From assembly GCA_945873675.1 (NCBI GenBank), contig CAMCEP010000040.1:1-14729 (forward strand): a DNA stretch of 14,729 bases, written 5' to 3'. The notes under the pieces were generated by a model that saw only the letters and a list, made by a program, of their open reading frames with translations, was not told the DNA's origin and did not search any database. Positions 13,678 through 14,729 of this stretch are shown here, one piece after another (the stretch's first letter is position 1; every line of letters begins with the position of its first letter). A program made the translations under genes and the position numbers. The DNA is from Asaia bogorensis (GTDB lineage: Bacteria; Pseudomonadota; Alphaproteobacteria; Acetobacterales; Acetobacteraceae).

Positions 13678-14729
13678 TTAGACCCGCGCGGCATCCACAA
13701 TCTGAAACCCGACGCTCACATCGCCATTCCAGGCTTCCGCGCGCAAATGCCCGCATAAATGCAAGGGCGTGCGATCGGGTGAGAGCAAAGCCTCGGCCAA
13801 TGGTCCATCCTTGGCGCGGAAGCAGATTGTTTTCAGCCGCCCGCCGCCTTCGCCTTCCACAAAGGCGCGGATGGTCGCGCCTTCCTTGCCGATGCGATCC
13901 GCTTTCACCACACGTGCGCGCGACAGGGCGAAGATGGGTTCTTCATTGCCGGCGCCAAAGGGCGCCAGGCGCGTGATATCCTTGGCCAAGGCCGTGGTGG
14001 CGGCGACGACCGTCAGCGCACCTTCCACCAATAAATCCGCCGCACTTGGCAGCCGCGCGGCATGGGCAAGCCGTTCTTCCAGGAAGGCGTGGAAGGCCTC
14101 ACCCTTCGCAACATTATAGGAAAATCCTGCCGCCATCGGATGCCCGCCGCCGGTCTCAAGCAGGCCAATCTCTCGCGCGGCGATGATCGCAGTGCCAAGA
14201 TCAATGCCCGTGACAGACCGGCCTGAGCCCTTGGCAATGCCTCCCGTAATCCCCGCGACACAGGCGGGGCGATTGAATTTTTCCTTGACGCGGCCTGCGA
14301 CAATACCAACCACGCCGGGGTGCCAACCCTCTGCCGCAATCAGCAGCACGGCATGGCCCGCCTTGACCTGCGCTTCCGCCATCGCCATCGCCGTGCCCAG
14401 CATATCGCCTTCCACTTCCTGCCGGCGCTTATTCACCTCATCCAGTTTTTCCGCCATGGCGCGCGCTTCAATCGCATCTTCCGAGAGCAATAATCGCAGA
14501 CCCAAATCCGCTTCCGCAATACGGCCAGAAGCATTGATGCGCGGACCCAACATGAAGCCCAGCGTATGCGCGCTTGGCGTATCCTTCTGCCCCGCGACAT
14601 CCAGCAAAGCCGCCAGGCCAATCCGCTCGCGCTTGCCCAGCACCTTCAAGCCCTGCGTGACCAAAGCACGATTGAAGCCCGTGAGCGGCATGACATCACA
14701 CACGGTTGCAAGCGCCACGATATCCAGCA
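13678..14729 (-). CDS. recJ: Single-stranded-DNA-specific exonuclease RecJ, partial (N-terminus beyond right edge)
   Basis: RecJ is a 5'-to-3' exonuclease on single-stranded DNA, acting in RecF-pathway recombination and in mismatch and base excision repair. About 349 C-terminal residues are visible; complete bacterial RecJ has roughly 560-600. The frame is open to the right edge and begins LDIVALATVCDVMPL, the end of the DHH phosphoesterase core (motif near TVCD). Next come FMLGPRINASGRI and GWHPGVVGIVAGRVKEKF, typical RecJ blocks, then the DHHA1 signature ETGGGHPMAAGFS (about 14119-14157) and a C-terminal OB-fold part (APFGAGNEEPIF onward). The Asp/His metal ligands of the N-terminal DHH motif lie outside the window. 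The GTG at 14718 is an internal Val codon, not a start. No internal disruption was seen. Confidence 0.96.
   Translation of the reverse strand, partial: LDIVALATVCDVMPLTGFNRALVTQGLKVLGKRERIGLAALLDVAGQKDTPSAHTLGFMLGPRINASGRIAEADLGLRLLLSEDAIEARAMAEKLDEVNKRRQEVEGDMLGTAMAMAEAQVKAGHAVLLIAAEGWHPGVVGIVAGRVKEKFNRPACVAGITGGIAKGSGRSVTGIDLGTAIIAAREIGLLETGGGHPMAAGFSYNVAKGEAFHAFLEERLAHAARLPSAADLLVEGALTVVAATTALAKDITRLAPFGAGNEEPIFALSRARVVKADRIGKEGATIRAFVEGEGGGRLKTICFRAKDGPLAEALLSPDRTPLHLCGHLRAEAWNGDVSVGFQIVDAARV

Overview
The window reads as a GC-rich alphaproteobacterial chromosome segment, most likely Rhodospirillales and possibly Acetobacteraceae/Roseomonas-like. That placement is inferred from gene content (MmcB, a DUF2125 protein, PmbA/TldE, and a thrC gene followed by an M16 peptidase), not from a marker gene. 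It is ordinary single-copy chromosomal DNA: no rRNA, tRNA, insertion sequence, integrase or CRISPR array was seen. Almost all real genes lie on the minus strand. Only mmcB and the DUF2125 gene are on the plus strand.

Layout from left to right. (1) 1-3293, minus: most of the glutamate synthase large subunit GltB, cut by the left edge before its 3Fe-4S and GXGXG parts. (2) 3294-3478: a divergent intergenic region. (3) 3479-3949, plus: MmcB-type DNA repair nuclease-fold protein. (4) 3950-4067: a convergent gap holding two nearly identical 50-bp palindromic elements, 58 bp apart. (5) 4068-5540, minus: HldE, the bifunctional heptose kinase/adenylyltransferase for LPS core. (6) 5608-9609, minus: thrC, then an M16 processing peptidase, then PmbA/TldE, closely packed, with a 4-bp stop/start overlap between the last two. 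(7) 9660-11922, minus: a compact four-gene set of two paralogous Lin0512-family proteins, a DUF35 OB-fold protein with a degraded zinc ribbon, and a thiolase-fold protein without the usual acyl-accepting cysteine. (8) 11988-12551, minus: ChaC-like gamma-glutamylcyclotransferase. (9) 12590-13666, plus: membrane-anchored DUF2125 protein, divergent from chaC. (10) 13678-14729, minus: C-terminal part of RecJ, cut by the right edge.

Functionally, the window mixes nitrogen assimilation (GltB), threonine synthesis (ThrC), envelope sugar synthesis (HldE), proteolysis and maturation (M16, PmbA), DNA repair (MmcB, RecJ) and glutathione turnover (ChaC). The least understood part is the Lin0512 x2 / DUF35 / thiolase-like set. 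Its genes are separated by 4 to 30 bp and look translationally linked. Thiolase-like plus DUF35 pairs are known to form acyl-CoA aldolase or condensing complexes in other bacteria, but the link to a pair of divergent Lin0512 paralogs is not one I can assign to a known pathway. The tandem palindromes at 3962-4069 are the clearest non-coding structure.
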